Assembly: GCA_024195265.1 (NCBI GenBank)
Contig: JAJLRJ010000007.1
Coordinates: 32,947,398 to 33,011,397, forward strand
Direction: 5' to 3'
DNA length: 64,000 nucleotides
Source of the DNA: Dendrophyllia cribrosa
Taxonomy: Eukaryota > Cnidaria > Anthozoa > Scleractinia > Dendrophylliidae
In this document: piece after piece, positions 1 to 10,250 of the stretch
Layout: every line of letters starts with the position of its first letter
Numbering within the stretch: position 1 is the stretch's first letter
The notes under the pieces: model-generated
Seen by the model: the letters and a program-made list of their open reading frames with translations, nothing else
What the model was told of the DNA's origin: nothing
Databases searched by the model: none
Position numbers and translations under genes: made by a program

Positions 1-1733
1 CACAACCGGTGTTAGATTCAATAATTAGTCAAAGCAAGCAAATATACGAATATTTCTTCTAATATAAGCCGGCATTGTTTTGAAATGGCAAGAAGGTTTA
101 TTGATTCCACGAATCTGTGAAGAGATTTGAAGCATCTACCATGCGACGCTGATCGAGGGTTTTGGCCCCTCTGGGAATTTAAGCGGCCTTAAAGCAAACT
201 GTAGACATAACCCGAAATGGAAAATATTCTGTAAAGGTGAATAGAATAAAAGGGTAATATTTCTTCTGCTATGACCAACTGACCTCCAACCTCAACGGCG
301 TCTGTGTAAAATGAGCTGCTTGCGGGTCACCGCCTTTTGATAATATAGTTTGCCTGCAGTGCATGCCGGGAAGATGGTAAAATCCTCTTTTTGTACACTG
401 TATTTACAAGTCAGTTTTTTTTCTTAAACGCGAACCTGCGGTTTAAAAGGGTCAAGCCCCACGCCGAATCTAATGCAAATGAGCAAGAACAATAGATTTT
501 GCTGATTTGCATGAGTTGGACAGTCCAGCTCCCTTTTATATCGCGGGTTTGGCGATGTTCATGTATATTGTTCACATCGACCATACCCATCTATTTACTG
601 ATAATATAAAATAGTGACTGAGGATAATACTGTATATTTAATGTATAGCAGTGATGTGGGAGTATGCTTCATATTTTCTCAATTTGAAATACATAACATG
701 TAATTTATGATTTCTTTTCTCACATTAGAAATGGCATTATTCAAAGAGATTCAAGGAGAGCTTTTTATGGTGAGAGAATAATTATTGATGTTATATGTCC
801 ATGTACACAATAAGACTGTTTTCTAACAGGAGCCTATTAGCAATTAGGCACCTAAGTAACTGACATTGACACCTACATGTACAATGATTGTGTTAATATT
901 TTGCTGCAGCACTAAACATTATTCAAATGAGATCCTTAGGTCTGATCTAAAAATCAGTGTTTTAGTTGACTACTGTATGGAATAACATAATTTGGTGTTG
1001 TTTTCTTTTGATGTAGACATAATTAATTTACCCTGCCAAACATTCATGGTCAAATCTGATAAACTGCCCCTAAATGTTTGGTACAAACTTGTATAAGCCC
1101 AGGACTAACATGTATAACTGGGATTTTATGGCCTTTAAATGGTTATTAAAAAGAAGCTTTACATGTAGTTTCCACTGGGCTTTTCATAATGTAAAATCTT
1201 ATGCACAGGTCAGTTGCAGGTGACAGTATGTTATCAGATCTTTGTGACCACATTAATTTTATACTGATTACAGATTGTAGCTTCAGTTCAGCAAGTGACA
1301 GCATTTTGTCAGATCTTTAATGCTATTTTGGCATACTTATATTCATAGGCTGCAGGTACCTGGCCTATTAATTAAAGGAGAAATGCTAAATTAACCTGGC
1401 TGATAAGTAACTTTGCCCTCGCAACAAAACCTTGGACCTGCTCTTGTCTCAACAGATTGGGTAGAACAAGAGACGTTCAAACACCTACATGTACTGTAGA
1501 TGACAATAATTCTAATTCTTGTCGGTATTACTTGTATGTAATGTTGAAGTGTAAATGGTGTGTACAAAATAAGTTCTGCACATAATCTTGTTCAAAATCC
1601 CTGATGAAGTCTGTACTAACATGTATCAGATGAAACTGGTCCAGTAAAGAAGATCAGCTGCTGTGTGCTTCCCACTTTTCTTTTGATAAAAAAAAACTGG
1701 ATGCAAAGGGCAATTGCCTTAGTTACAGTCTAT
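1..1733. other. gene-free AT-rich stretch
   Basis: No convincing coding exon, RNA gene or complete transposon is seen. The only notable items are the octamer pair described separately and several TACATGTA-type motifs (for example near 868 and 1488). Short phrases ending in TTAAGCGG (near 176) resemble the transposon remnant at 1734. Confidence 0.5.
473..541. promoter_or_regulatory. paired octamer motifs with TATA-like sequence
   Basis: ATGCAAAT at 473-480 is followed 24 bp later by its reverse complement ATTTGCAT at 505-512, and TTTTATAT lies at 534-541. Octamers of this kind bind POU-domain factors and are typical of histone H2B and snRNA promoters. No histone or snRNA gene is visible next to it, so the promoter role is only a possibility; a decayed repeat could carry the same motifs. 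Confidence 0.25.
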
Positions 1734-1844
1734 ATTAAGCGGCCCTCTATTAAGCGGTCACTGAACAAATGCCCGGAATTAAATCACTCCCCATATTTAC
1801 TGTAAACCTGACCTCTTTTAAGCGATCTCCTCTATCAGTTGGCT
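1734..1844. repeat. DNA-transposon end remnant (TTAAGCGG type)
   Basis: The stretch repeats phrases such as TATTAAGCGGCCCTC and TATTAAGCGGTCACTG followed by CCTCTTTTAAGCG. These look like ends of pogo/Tigger-like Tc1/mariner elements. It runs into the assembly gap, so its other end cannot be seen. Confidence 0.35.
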
Positions 1845-2344
1845 NNNNNNNNNNNNNNNNNNNNNNNNNNNNNNNNNNNNNNNNNNNNNNNNNNNNNNNN
1901 NNNNNNNNNNNNNNNNNNNNNNNNNNNNNNNNNNNNNNNNNNNNNNNNNNNNNNNNNNNNNNNNNNNNNNNNNNNNNNNNNNNNNNNNNNNNNNNNNNNN
2001 NNNNNNNNNNNNNNNNNNNNNNNNNNNNNNNNNNNNNNNNNNNNNNNNNNNNNNNNNNNNNNNNNNNNNNNNNNNNNNNNNNNNNNNNNNNNNNNNNNNN
2101 NNNNNNNNNNNNNNNNNNNNNNNNNNNNNNNNNNNNNNNNNNNNNNNNNNNNNNNNNNNNNNNNNNNNNNNNNNNNNNNNNNNNNNNNNNNNNNNNNNNN
2201 NNNNNNNNNNNNNNNNNNNNNNNNNNNNNNNNNNNNNNNNNNNNNNNNNNNNNNNNNNNNNNNNNNNNNNNNNNNNNNNNNNNNNNNNNNNNNNNNNNNN
2301 NNNNNNNNNNNNNNNNNNNNNNNNNNNNNNNNNNNNNNNNNNNN
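1845..2344. other. assembly gap (500 N)
   Basis: A run of exactly 500 N bases, probably a scaffold gap of fixed nominal length. Apparent open frames across it are meaningless. It may hide the left part of the neighbouring Harbinger locus. Confidence 0.95.
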
Positions 2345-2603
2345 AAGTTGTTTGAAAATAAAGATGCACAAAACGTTCAGCTTCTTCTAGCCGTAAGAAT
2401 ACAAATCCGTGAAGGTGAGCCGTTTTTCCTTCTTGCCTGTGATGCTTGACCTTGAAAATCCTCTCAAAATTCTTCTCAGAAGAGCTACTATTCAGCTAGA
2501 AATAGAGTTAACTTTAAATTCTACAATATTTCACTATTTTATACTCGAAACATTTTGAATGGATCGGGCGAAGCGGCTTCAAACTTTTTCAAAACAACTT
2601 CTA

Positions 2604-2792
2604 TAGAGCATTATGGGATACTAACCGTGGGTTAGCCGCGCTTAACCCGAGGTTAACTAACCGGACCTCTAACCGGGCTTTGAACAACGCCATTTCAACC
2701 TCGGGTTAACAAACCCGCGGTTAAGAAATTTAACCTCCGGTTAGGCCTAACCGGAGGTTAGTTTAACCCTGCTTTCGAACAACCGGGCCCTG
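2604..2792 (+). repeat. left 190-bp terminal module of Harbinger
   Basis: It is rich in short inverted phrases (TAACCTCCGGTTAGG / CCTAACCGGAGGTTA; GGTTAACCCGAGGTT / AACCTCGGGTTAAC) and ends with TTCGAACAACCGGGCCCTG. The module would fold into hairpins. It matches 7801-7990 in direct orientation. The transposase ATG lies 17 bp past its end, so it probably supplies the promoter. Confidence 0.75.
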
Positions 2793-2808
2793 AGCAGTGT
2801 AAAACAAT

Positions 2809-4892
2809 ATGGCGGGGTTGTTGTTTGCTAACTTGCAGCCACAACGGAGAAGGGAAAGGCAATTCAGAAAAATTGTAGACATCGCAGCGTTCACTGATGA
2901 CGAACTAAGAGCTAGATATCGATTTGGACGACAGTCCATCGACTATATAACAAACCTTCTCTCCGGTGAACTTTTTCGTAGCACTCGCCGAAATCATGCC
3001 ATGCAACCCGTGCATCAAGTTTTAATTGCACTGAGATTTTTCGCCAGTGGAAGTTTTCTTCAAGTTATTGGAGATACTGTCGGTGTGGACAAATCGACTG
3101 TTTCTCGTGTGGTGTCCGATGTATCGCATGCCTTAGTAGCGAGGCGAAATGAGTTTATAAAGTGGCCTACGAACGCCGAACTCACCATCCTAAAAAATGC
3201 ATTTTATCGTCGCGGTGGCTTTCCTTCTGTGATAGGATGTGTTGACGGCACACACGTAAGAATCCAAGCACCCAAACATCACGAGAATGGATACGTTAAT
3301 CGCAAAGGTTATCACTCCATCAACGTCCAAGGTATGTAATCACGAAGGTCAGTTTACATGTCCACTTATTTTATTTTACCTACTACAAAAACTAGACAAT
3401 CATCGTCTGACGAACTGGTTAGGTAGTGTTGTAGTTCAGTAAAAGTTTGAGATGTAAAGCTAAAATTTGATCACATTGTCATGCCAAAGCAGTTAAAGCT
3501 GCCTGAAAGTACCTTGATTCCCCGATCGGTCAGTTGACAAGAGACAACTGCATCAAATTTTGGTCATATTCCTGTCGTTCTCAAGCAGTCTGTTGTGAGA
3601 AAAATGAGCCTAGCAACCTAGCTACTAAGCTACGATTGGTTAGGTTAGAGAATTTCCAGCCAATGAAATGTCACTCGTTTCTTTTCTTTGACATACGTCA
3701 ATCATATAATGGAGTTCCACCTTCAAGTTTCTGTTTATTTTTAACCGCGGTTTTACTCTCGATCAATCTAAAGTCTTTGAAATTTTCTTTCCCCGTGAGT
3801 TTATGTCAGTCAAATTACCAGCCGAGACAAGGATTTCCGTTTAGTAATCCGCGAGTGGCCTGTGAATAACAAATATATTAACTATTAACACAAAAGTCAG
3901 CGCAGAACAGCGGATTTTATTTGCGAATGGTCGATCGCGATCGAAGAAGGACTACAAACTATAAACAAGCAAATTGAAAAGGGTAAGTTTCAAGATATTA
4001 AAGCTAAAATATTATTGCTAGTTTCAAGCACTGAGATACAAGTAAGCTTACATTTATAAAATTGAGGGCCACTTTGTTGCACCTCGAATGTGTTAAAACG
4101 TTTTGTAACTGAGAACACTATAAAGGACAAACACGATGGTCGCTACGGCGCAGGCCGATGCAAAAAAGTGGTCATCGTGGTCATAGAATCTATAAGTTCT
4201 TAACAATGTACGCTGTAGTAAACTACATTTTAATTTACCTCTGAAAATCCCCATTGGGAACGTGGTGAATAAAGTATACACGTGTATGTATGTAACTCAA
4301 TCACATTTGCTATCATGTATGACCTTTTCTAATTTTCTTAATTAAGCTTATTCAAGCTTGTTGTTTTTTTTTAAGTAGTACATGAAATTGAATTCTGTTT
4401 TTATTTCAATTCCAAGGGGTGTTCACAAATGTGGTAGCCCGTTGGCCGGGAAGCACACACGACAGTCATGTATTCCGTTCATCAAATATTTGTCAGTGTT
4501 TAGAAGACACCCACCACTCGCTTGATGATGGTATACTTCTAGGGGACAGTGGCTATGGGTGCAGCCCATTTCTGATGACTCCATACAGCAACCCAAGTAC
4601 CAATGAACAGGAGGCCTACAATTCAGCACATACCAAAACAAGGGTGATAATTGAACAGACTTTTGGTAGGTGGAAGAGGCGTTTCCACGTATTGCATTCT
4701 GAGAAAAGGATGGCACCTGAAAAAGTTTGCTTAATAATTGGCGCATGTGCAGTCCTTCATAACATTGCTGTGCTTTTAAATGAGCCCATGGAAGATGTAG
4801 ATTTGGATGAAATTGCAGAAGTAGAAGTCTACAGTGGGCCTCAACAAGGTCTCTCCATTAGGGACCACATTTGCAATACATTTTTTGGTTAA
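2809..4892 (+). CDS. Harbinger DDE transposase (HARBI1-like), two exons
   Basis: Exon 1 is 2809-3331, followed by an intron starting GTATGT at 3332 and ending AG at 4416. Exon 2 is 4417-4892. The join keeps frame and gives 332 residues. A helix-turn-helix-like region lies at about residues 74-105, with a DDE_4-type nuclease after it. The catalytic acids are visible as D146 in GCVDGTH, D190 in PGSTHDS and E254 in [13 protein letters not shown]. It should cut and join element ends in the nucleus together with the Myb-like partner encoded at 6497-7779. The family is usually near 350 residues. A short conserved segment between the first two acids, normally around the exon junction, seems absent, so either a tiny exon is missed or the copy is defective. 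The intron is long (1.1 kb) for such an element. Confidence 0.8.
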
Positions 4893-4917
4893 TTATTTTT
4901 GTGCTGTATGTATATAA

Positions 4918-5122
4918 AGGTTGGTTCACACTAGCAACATAACGGCATAACGGCAAGTTCACACAAATGCAAAACACAACTTATATCGATGTTTTATGTC
5001 ACCAGCGTGAACAACACAACACAACGACATAATAATAGGAACATAACAACATAAACTGATCTTTTCTTTATGTCATTATGTTCATGTTCTTATGTTGTTA
5101 TGTCACTTGTGTGAACCAGGCT
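4918..5122. repeat. MITE with TAA target duplication
   Basis: Terminal inverted repeats of about 27 bp (left begins with GGTTGGTTCACACTAGC; right ends with GTGTGAACCAGGCT), flanked by TAA on both sides (4915-4917, 5123-5125). The interior repeats the words ACATAACAACATAA. The TAA duplication suggests Harbinger mobilisation. It is nested inside the larger Harbinger unit, downstream of the transposase stop. Confidence 0.65.
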
Positions 5123-5392
5123 TAATTTTTCTTATTTCAATACAACCGTCAAACATTCATTAAATGGTGTGTATTTTACTTTTCCTTTCAATTGGAAAAT
5201 TCCCATGTTTGTATTTTTTTGTTCCAATACCAAATATCTAATGCAAATCAAAAGCACTGTACCTCGTGATCATACATTTTTTAAAAATCGGGTTCAAATG
5301 CTGGCACGTAAACAGTCTAGGAACAATGTTGAATGCATGGTTTTGCAAAAAAAAGAGGTTTGCAGGGCGGTACAGGTCATGTTATAATATTA

Positions 5393-5554
5393 CAGTGGAA
5401 TCTCGATTTTTCGAACCTCCTAGGGAAATGCAAATTGGTTCGAAAAATCGAAGGTCAGGTAATCAACTGAAATCAAATCCAAGGGAAACAAGTTTTGGTT
5501 CGAATAATCGGGAGGTTCGAAAAATCGAGGGTTCGAAAAATCGGGATTCTACTT
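5393..5554. mobile_element. Tigger/pogo-like MITE
   Basis: It starts CAGTGGAATCTCGATTTTTC and ends with the inverse, GATTCTACTT, with TA on both sides (5391-5392, 5555-5556), as expected for Tc1/mariner-class insertions. Internal copies of the GGTTCGAAAAATCG word occur in both orientations. It is non-autonomous and only 162 bp. Confidence 0.7.
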
Positions 5555-6496
5555 TAATCATTAATAAACAGCACCATCTGTAGTCAATATAAAGTGAGTT
5601 TTACTGGTAATATTTGAAAAGTTCAAGTGACAATTTCATAACATTTAAACATATTTGATATCACTGCATGCAGTTGACAATGTATTATTAAATAGATACA
5701 ATACACGTTTACATCTCAATTCAGGAAAAGCTAATGTTTTAAATGTCATCGTAATTTTTATGTGAGTCATAAAAAAATCCATTGTAGATTTATATATGTT
5801 GTAGTTCAATTTTATCCTTGGTTCAATTTTCATTTTCCTTTGTTTTACATTTATTATCATATATTAACACAGAAAAGAACAATAGAGAACACAAATTGAA
5901 CCAAGGATGAAATTAAACCATGCTAATAGTGGTAAATAAATAAAGAGGCATGGAAAATATAAAATTTAATAATAATTTTGTTTGCTCCTCATAAATGAAT
6001 GCCATTTCATGGCTCAGTGCCCTTAAAAACACCCTGAGATCAGCCTTATACACAAGAGATGTATTATTTAATTTTAGTACAGAATTATGTCACCTTCAAT
6101 TAAATATTGCAATCAACAATTAAATAATTCAAACTCTACTGAAAAGTTTGGTATTAACTAAGTTGAGAAAGTAAATTTGCCACCATAATATTGATAGAGT
6201 TTCAAAACTGAATGTTTCAAGCATTTGTAACCATTCATCTGAATAAATTGCAATCTGATTCACTCTAAGTTATTCCAGTTATTATATTCCTTTTATAGTG
6301 GCCAATTTATCAACTCACATCAGTTGATACCACAATTTTAGTCCATTCTTATATTTACAATGCAGCTCAACAATTTCATATTATTAATAAACTCCTTCAT
6401 AATAATTGAATCAATGTTTCAAAAGCAAATATTAAATGCCCAACAAGAAAAAATATTGCTTGGCTTTTAAAAATAATTCCAAAAATAGGTGACATA
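5555..6496. other. AT-rich spacer between the two Harbinger genes
   Basis: A 107-bp inverted-repeat element lies at 5808-5914, with arms of 23 bp sharing CCTTGGTTCAATTT. The rest is very AT-rich with no coding signal I can support. It probably represents transposon 3' flanks for both convergent genes. Confidence 0.5.
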
Positions 6497-7779
6497 TTAA
6501 TGTAATGCCCTTTCAACAGCATCAAAACAGCCTTGGCTGATAGCAATCACATCATGAGAAACTGGCTCAGTCTGCTCCTGTAGGCCCTCCCTCATTGCCC
6601 TCTGTTCCAGTAAAAAGATTTCCAGCTCCAACTTCCTCTTTTTCAACTTCAAATTTTCTTGTTTGGCCAATAAGGCCTGATGTTGCTCATAGAGGACATC
6701 GTCTTGTGTAATCTTTCTCTTCTTTATTTCTTTCTTTGTTTCCTTTACATCTTTTTTTGAGGGAGTGGGCAGACATGGCAGATCATCATCGTCTTGCCCA
6801 CTTTCCTCTTCCACAATGACATTGACAACAACGCTTTCAGCTGCTCCTGCAGCAGACTCTGCAGGCAATTTTGCATCTGGACCTGGAAACGGTCATCATA
6901 GCTAAGTATATTGTGGTAGTTTGTTCAATAAAAGTAAGCTAACTATTAATTTATTAGTGTGTGAAGTGCACTGTTTATATACACGAGAGTAACTTTCATG
7001 GGTTAGGCATTACACTGGCTTGAGTGTCTTATTGCAGACCTCTGTGTGTAAGCAAATAGCTTTAGACCCTAAAAAAAATTACTAAAGAAAACCAAGGTAT
7101 GGAAATTCGGCTTCTAAGTTTATCGTGTAAACTTCATTAGTTTTGAAATGGTTTTTGCGCTAATTAAATTACGTCGGTAACTTTTTTATTTGCAATATTA
7201 ACAGTAGCGTGGAGAACCTTGGAGCGAAGAAAAGTCAAAGCTCATTTAAGCTAAATAATAGATAATGTTTTGGTATTTTACAAAATTTAACAATGAAGTT
7301 TTACTTAGCTGTAATACATAAAGTGATACTAAACGTCACGAAACGCTTCGCATAAGGTAATTATTTTAGCGGCTTAATTTCAGCTTACCTTTACTCTCGA
7401 AACCCTCGAGACCGGAAAACGACGGCGTGTCTTTAAACAATTCAATGATTTTGGTGGTGTTTTCTGATGGCACTCTTGGTGCAGGTCCCCCACCAGTTTT
7501 CCGGCTTTCTTTTTTGAAGCCCGCGAATTCTTTCTTGGCCGCTGAATGCAAATTTTTCCACTTTTCGCGGACTTCGTCTCTTGTCCGACTTTCCACGCCA
7601 ACTGCATTTACTGCGACAGTAATTTCGTCCCATATTTTATTCTTTTTTGTGTTTGTAACACTGTTAGTGAATTTGCTTTGCAGCACGAATAAATTTTCCT
7701 CGACTTTTTCTGTTAAAACTGAAATTTCTGAAACGCTGAAGTTTTGTTTTCTAGCCTTGCGTGATGTGACGGAAGCCAT
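6497..7779 (-). CDS. Harbinger Myb/SANT-like DNA-binding protein (NAIF1-like), two exons
   Basis: On the minus strand exon 1 is 7779-7389 and its donor GTAAGC starts at 7388. The acceptor TTTCCAG ends at 6883 and exon 2 is 6882-6497. The joined frame is open for 258 residues. Residues about 10-95 form a Myb/SANT-like domain of the kind found in NAIF1 and similar proteins, including the phrases NKIWDEIT and EVREKWKNLHSAAKKE. After a Gly/Pro-rich linker comes an acidic stretch (EEESGQDDDD), then a Lys-rich probable coiled coil (about residues 185-235). In vertebrates the Harbinger-derived Myb-like protein and the transposase interact and the former helps bring the latter to the nucleus and DNA ends. 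By analogy this is the partner of the enzyme at 2809. Confidence 0.75.
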
Positions 7780-7800
7780 TTTTCCGTCAAAACAAACAAC

Positions 7801-7990
7801 GTAGAGTATTATGGGATACTAACCGCGGGTTAGCTGCGGTTAACCCGAGGTTAACTAACCGGTCCTCTAACCGGGCTTTGAACAACGATATTTCAACCTC
7901 GGGTTAACAAACCCGCGGTTAAGAAATTTAACCTCCGGTTAGGCCTAACCGGAGGTTAGTTTAACCCTGCTTTCGAACAACCGGGCCCTG
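7801..7990 (+). repeat. right 190-bp terminal module of Harbinger
   Basis: Near-copy of 2604-2792 in the same orientation, again ending TTCGAACAACCGGGCCCTG at 7990. That end matches the style of Harbinger termini, so 7990 is a good right boundary. The Myb-like gene starts 21 bp inside it on the minus strand. Confidence 0.75.
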
Positions 7991-8009
7991 GTTTATTGAT
8001 AGGTACAGA

Positions 8010-8270
8010 TTGGATTATAATGATGTGAAGTCTAAATCTAGAAGAAAGAGAAAAGACGAATTCATTAGGGATAAGGTTATATATACAATTGTACTTGATT
8101 ACAAAAATAATTTGCATAAATATGTCAGAAGTATTTTTGAAAAATCTTCTAGAGGCCTAAGCTTAAGTAAACAAATTGCAATTGTTGCTAGTGTTATGCC
8201 TAAGCTAAAGAATATTGTCAGTACTAGAAGGATTTTGCATCAGAAGATGTATGATTATGGTAGGAAATAA
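8010..8270 (+). CDS. unrecognised short ORF, 86 residues
   Basis: The frame begins right after the Harbinger right end and codes for a basic protein with an N-terminal Lys/Arg cluster (KSRRKRKDEF) and two likely helices. It has no signal peptide or membrane segment. I do not recognise it. Upstream of the ATG the frame is closed by two stops. It could be the 3' part of an older repeat-encoded protein cut by the Harbinger insertion, since a dispersed repeat begins only 30 bp after its stop. Confidence 0.3.
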   Translation: MDYNDVKSKSRRKRKDEFIRDKVIYTIVLDYKNNLHKYVRSIFEKSSRGLSLSKQIAIVASVMPKLKNIVSTRRILHQKMYDYGRK

Positions 8271-8298
8271 AGATAAATTGTAATACTCGCAGAGTTCT

Positions 8299-8390
8299 TG
8301 TTTATTGTCTTGAAATGGGAAGGAAAAGTCGCCAAAAGTGATGAAAGCAATTCAAAGAAATATCAACCAAAGAGACAAAATGATGGCTAA
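8299..8390 (+). repeat. dispersed repeat, copy 1
   Basis: Contains the word CTTGAAATGGGAAGGAAAAG followed by TCGCCAAAAGTGATGAAAGC and AACCAAAGAGACAAAAT. Two further copies in the same orientation lie at 45653 and 45829. Its class is unknown. Confidence 0.6.
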
Positions 8391-8585
8391 AAAGAATGAC
8401 AATTTTGATTTCTTGGCAGGTAGTCAAGAAATCAAATTAGATGAACGGTAAGCCACTTCCATCCTTGCATTCCTGGCCGCAGTAGTTCAAAGGTGAGTAG
8501 TTATACACCAAATTGAAGAAACGTTGTTGGGTGAAGAGCAGTGACCTCACCTCCAAGATAGCAAGCGCTTGTCACCCAAAAAAGG

Positions 8586-8800
8586 GTGGGTATCGCTGTT
8601 GTGATTTTATGGATCAAAGGCGGACTTGCTAGCGTCATATTAATGACCATTTCAGGCTTTCTCTGCAGTATTTCAGGACTTCTGGTGATATCTGTAGCAT
8701 ATTTTCGTTTAGTTAAGGTTGTACGGCACCACCAAAATCAAAGACACAGTCAACTGCAGATTCTTAACGGTCAAGCAACCGCGAACGTCAGGGGTCTCAT
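8586..8800 (+). pseudogene. rhodopsin-class GPCR fragment (TM5 and third loop)
   Basis: The frame encodes a long hydrophobic helix with ISGLLVISVAYFRLVKVVRH followed by a hydrophilic HHQNQ/SQLQI segment. This is the pattern of the fifth transmembrane helix and start of the third intracellular loop in the large single-exon class-A receptor families of corals. Helices 1-4 and 6-7 are not found nearby, and the frame loses similarity after about 8800. I regard it as a truncated relic. Family assignment rests on recognition, not on a search. Confidence 0.45.
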
Positions 8801-9261
8801 GACCAGTGCCTTGACTTCAGGTTTGCAGTTTGAGGTTCACGTTTGTACGGCTAGACCACGCTCTTGAAGTAAGTGATTTACCGGAAGGTTTTTTTTTGCA
8901 TCCTAAAACATCACAATCACACGTTTGAGAGGAAATGCTACCTTTTAGAACTCTTTCGCTTATTAATTATCGAATTATTTTTCATAGAAACGTAAAAGAC
9001 TGTTTTGCCAGTCGGATTACTTTGTGGTTAAACTACGATAACTGGATAAAGCTTAAGTAAAACAAAAGCTGGTTTCTGATGATACATGTATGTGAATGCA
9101 TGAATGTATATCCATGAATGTATACCTTGCTTCCTAGATGGCTCCGGTAATAAGCATAGGTAAAACGTAACCCTCAATATTAAGCCCAGATTATGCTCAC
9201 ACGGTGAACCCATAACTGTAAACTGCTGGCCGACGTTTGTGGTTTGCGATTGAAGGGGAAA
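8801..9261. other. non-coding stretch
   Basis: AT-rich sequence with no supported feature. Short runs such as ATGTATGTGAATGCATGAATG near 9086 are only locally repetitive. Confidence 0.4.
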
Positions 9262-10250
9262 CGCTCAATCTTAAGGTCTTTACTATTTCTTAACGACCCT
9301 GAGAACAACGAATGAAAGCTTGACATGGGAAGGCCTACTCTGGGACCTTAAGGCGCATTAAGTCGCCCTTAGTCGCTTAAGGTCACCTTTAGTCGTTAAG
9401 GTTTAAAAAGGTCTGTACACCTTAAAATTGCCTCCAAAAGATTTCACTTTTACTATTTCTTGAATAAATAATAATTTTATTGCCCCAAATCCCTTTTTTA
9501 GTTCCCATTATATAATTATATGTTGCAAGGTCATGGTCCGATACAGTAAAACACAATGCTTCAATAGCCATGCACCATGCCCTCGTTGCTTCAATTATAT
9601 TTGTATAACCCTATGTATAAGAGATGGACCATTTTATTTATTAATTAATTAATTAATTTATTTATTTACAAATACCAAAAAAAAAACATTCCTTCGCAGA
9701 TAAATTACAGAAAAGTATCGAAGAAAAAAATCTTGCGCAGCCTCAAGATGGAAAAAAAATCATGCTCAAAAAAATTGCGCAACCCCCTCCCCGTATGCCT
9801 AAAAATAAAATGGTCCATCTGCAAGGAAAGTCAGGATGGGACTCATTCATCTTCAAAACATTTACAGCTTTTTAATATTTAATCTATAAGTTTACTTATA
9901 TTTCATAGACAAAGTGTTGCTGAAAGATTGAACGAACTGCCTATTAATGCGATAGTAACAAAGCAAGGCAGGAGAGATGCATACTCGCGGCATTCAAATA
10001 CGTAGAGTATTCATTTGAGCTGAAACATTTGCACAACGCCGGAGATAATCAATTGCAGAATTAGAAGGCGTTTAAAGTATTTTAAGGAATCATCGTGTTA
10101 ATAAACTTTCTTATGCAAAAATATAACAAAAACATGTTGTTATAAATGAAAATGGTCATGATTTGGGAAAGTTCCACATGATGATCACCTGAAAACAAAA
10201 GGAAATGTACTTTTGTTAATTAGTGAGCAAATTGTGCACACAACAAAGAT
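9262..10250 (+). repeat. segmental duplication, copy A
   Basis: Two blocks match 12270-13025 in the same order and orientation: TACTATTTCTTAACGACCCTG near 9278 and a 240-bp block from 9976 (GCATACTCGCGGCATTCAAA) to 10222. By eye the long block is about 85% identical. The greater length of this copy is largely explained by the MITE at 9622-9820. Confidence 0.7.
9622..9820. repeat. MITE inserted in duplication copy A
   Basis: Terminal inverted repeats AGATGGACCATTTTATTT and AATAAAATGGTCCATCT bound a 199-bp element with a (TTAA)n-like run and A-rich interior. It is absent from copy B at 12.3 kb. Confidence 0.65.

Larger units (their letters stand above)
2604..7990. mobile_element. PIF/Harbinger-type DNA transposon, two genes
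   Basis: The unit contains the two proteins that define animal Harbinger transposons: a DDE transposase read rightward from 2809 and a Myb/SANT-like DNA-binding partner read leftward from 7779. They converge. Each start codon lies within about 25 bp of a 190-bp terminal module (2604-2792 and 7801-7990). The modules are about 90% alike but in the same orientation. Canonical Harbingers have inverted ends and a 3-bp target duplication; neither a proper inverted left end nor a clear duplication is found. Three smaller inverted-repeat elements sit between the two genes, showing the copy is not new. Both reading frames are open. Confidence 0.75.

Noticed and set aside
1769..2449. ORFs spanning the N gap
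   Set aside because: Almost all residues are unknown; the frames are artefacts of the gap.
5266..5583. 105-residue plus-strand ORF
   Set aside because: Most of it is the translated Tigger-like MITE at 5393-5554.
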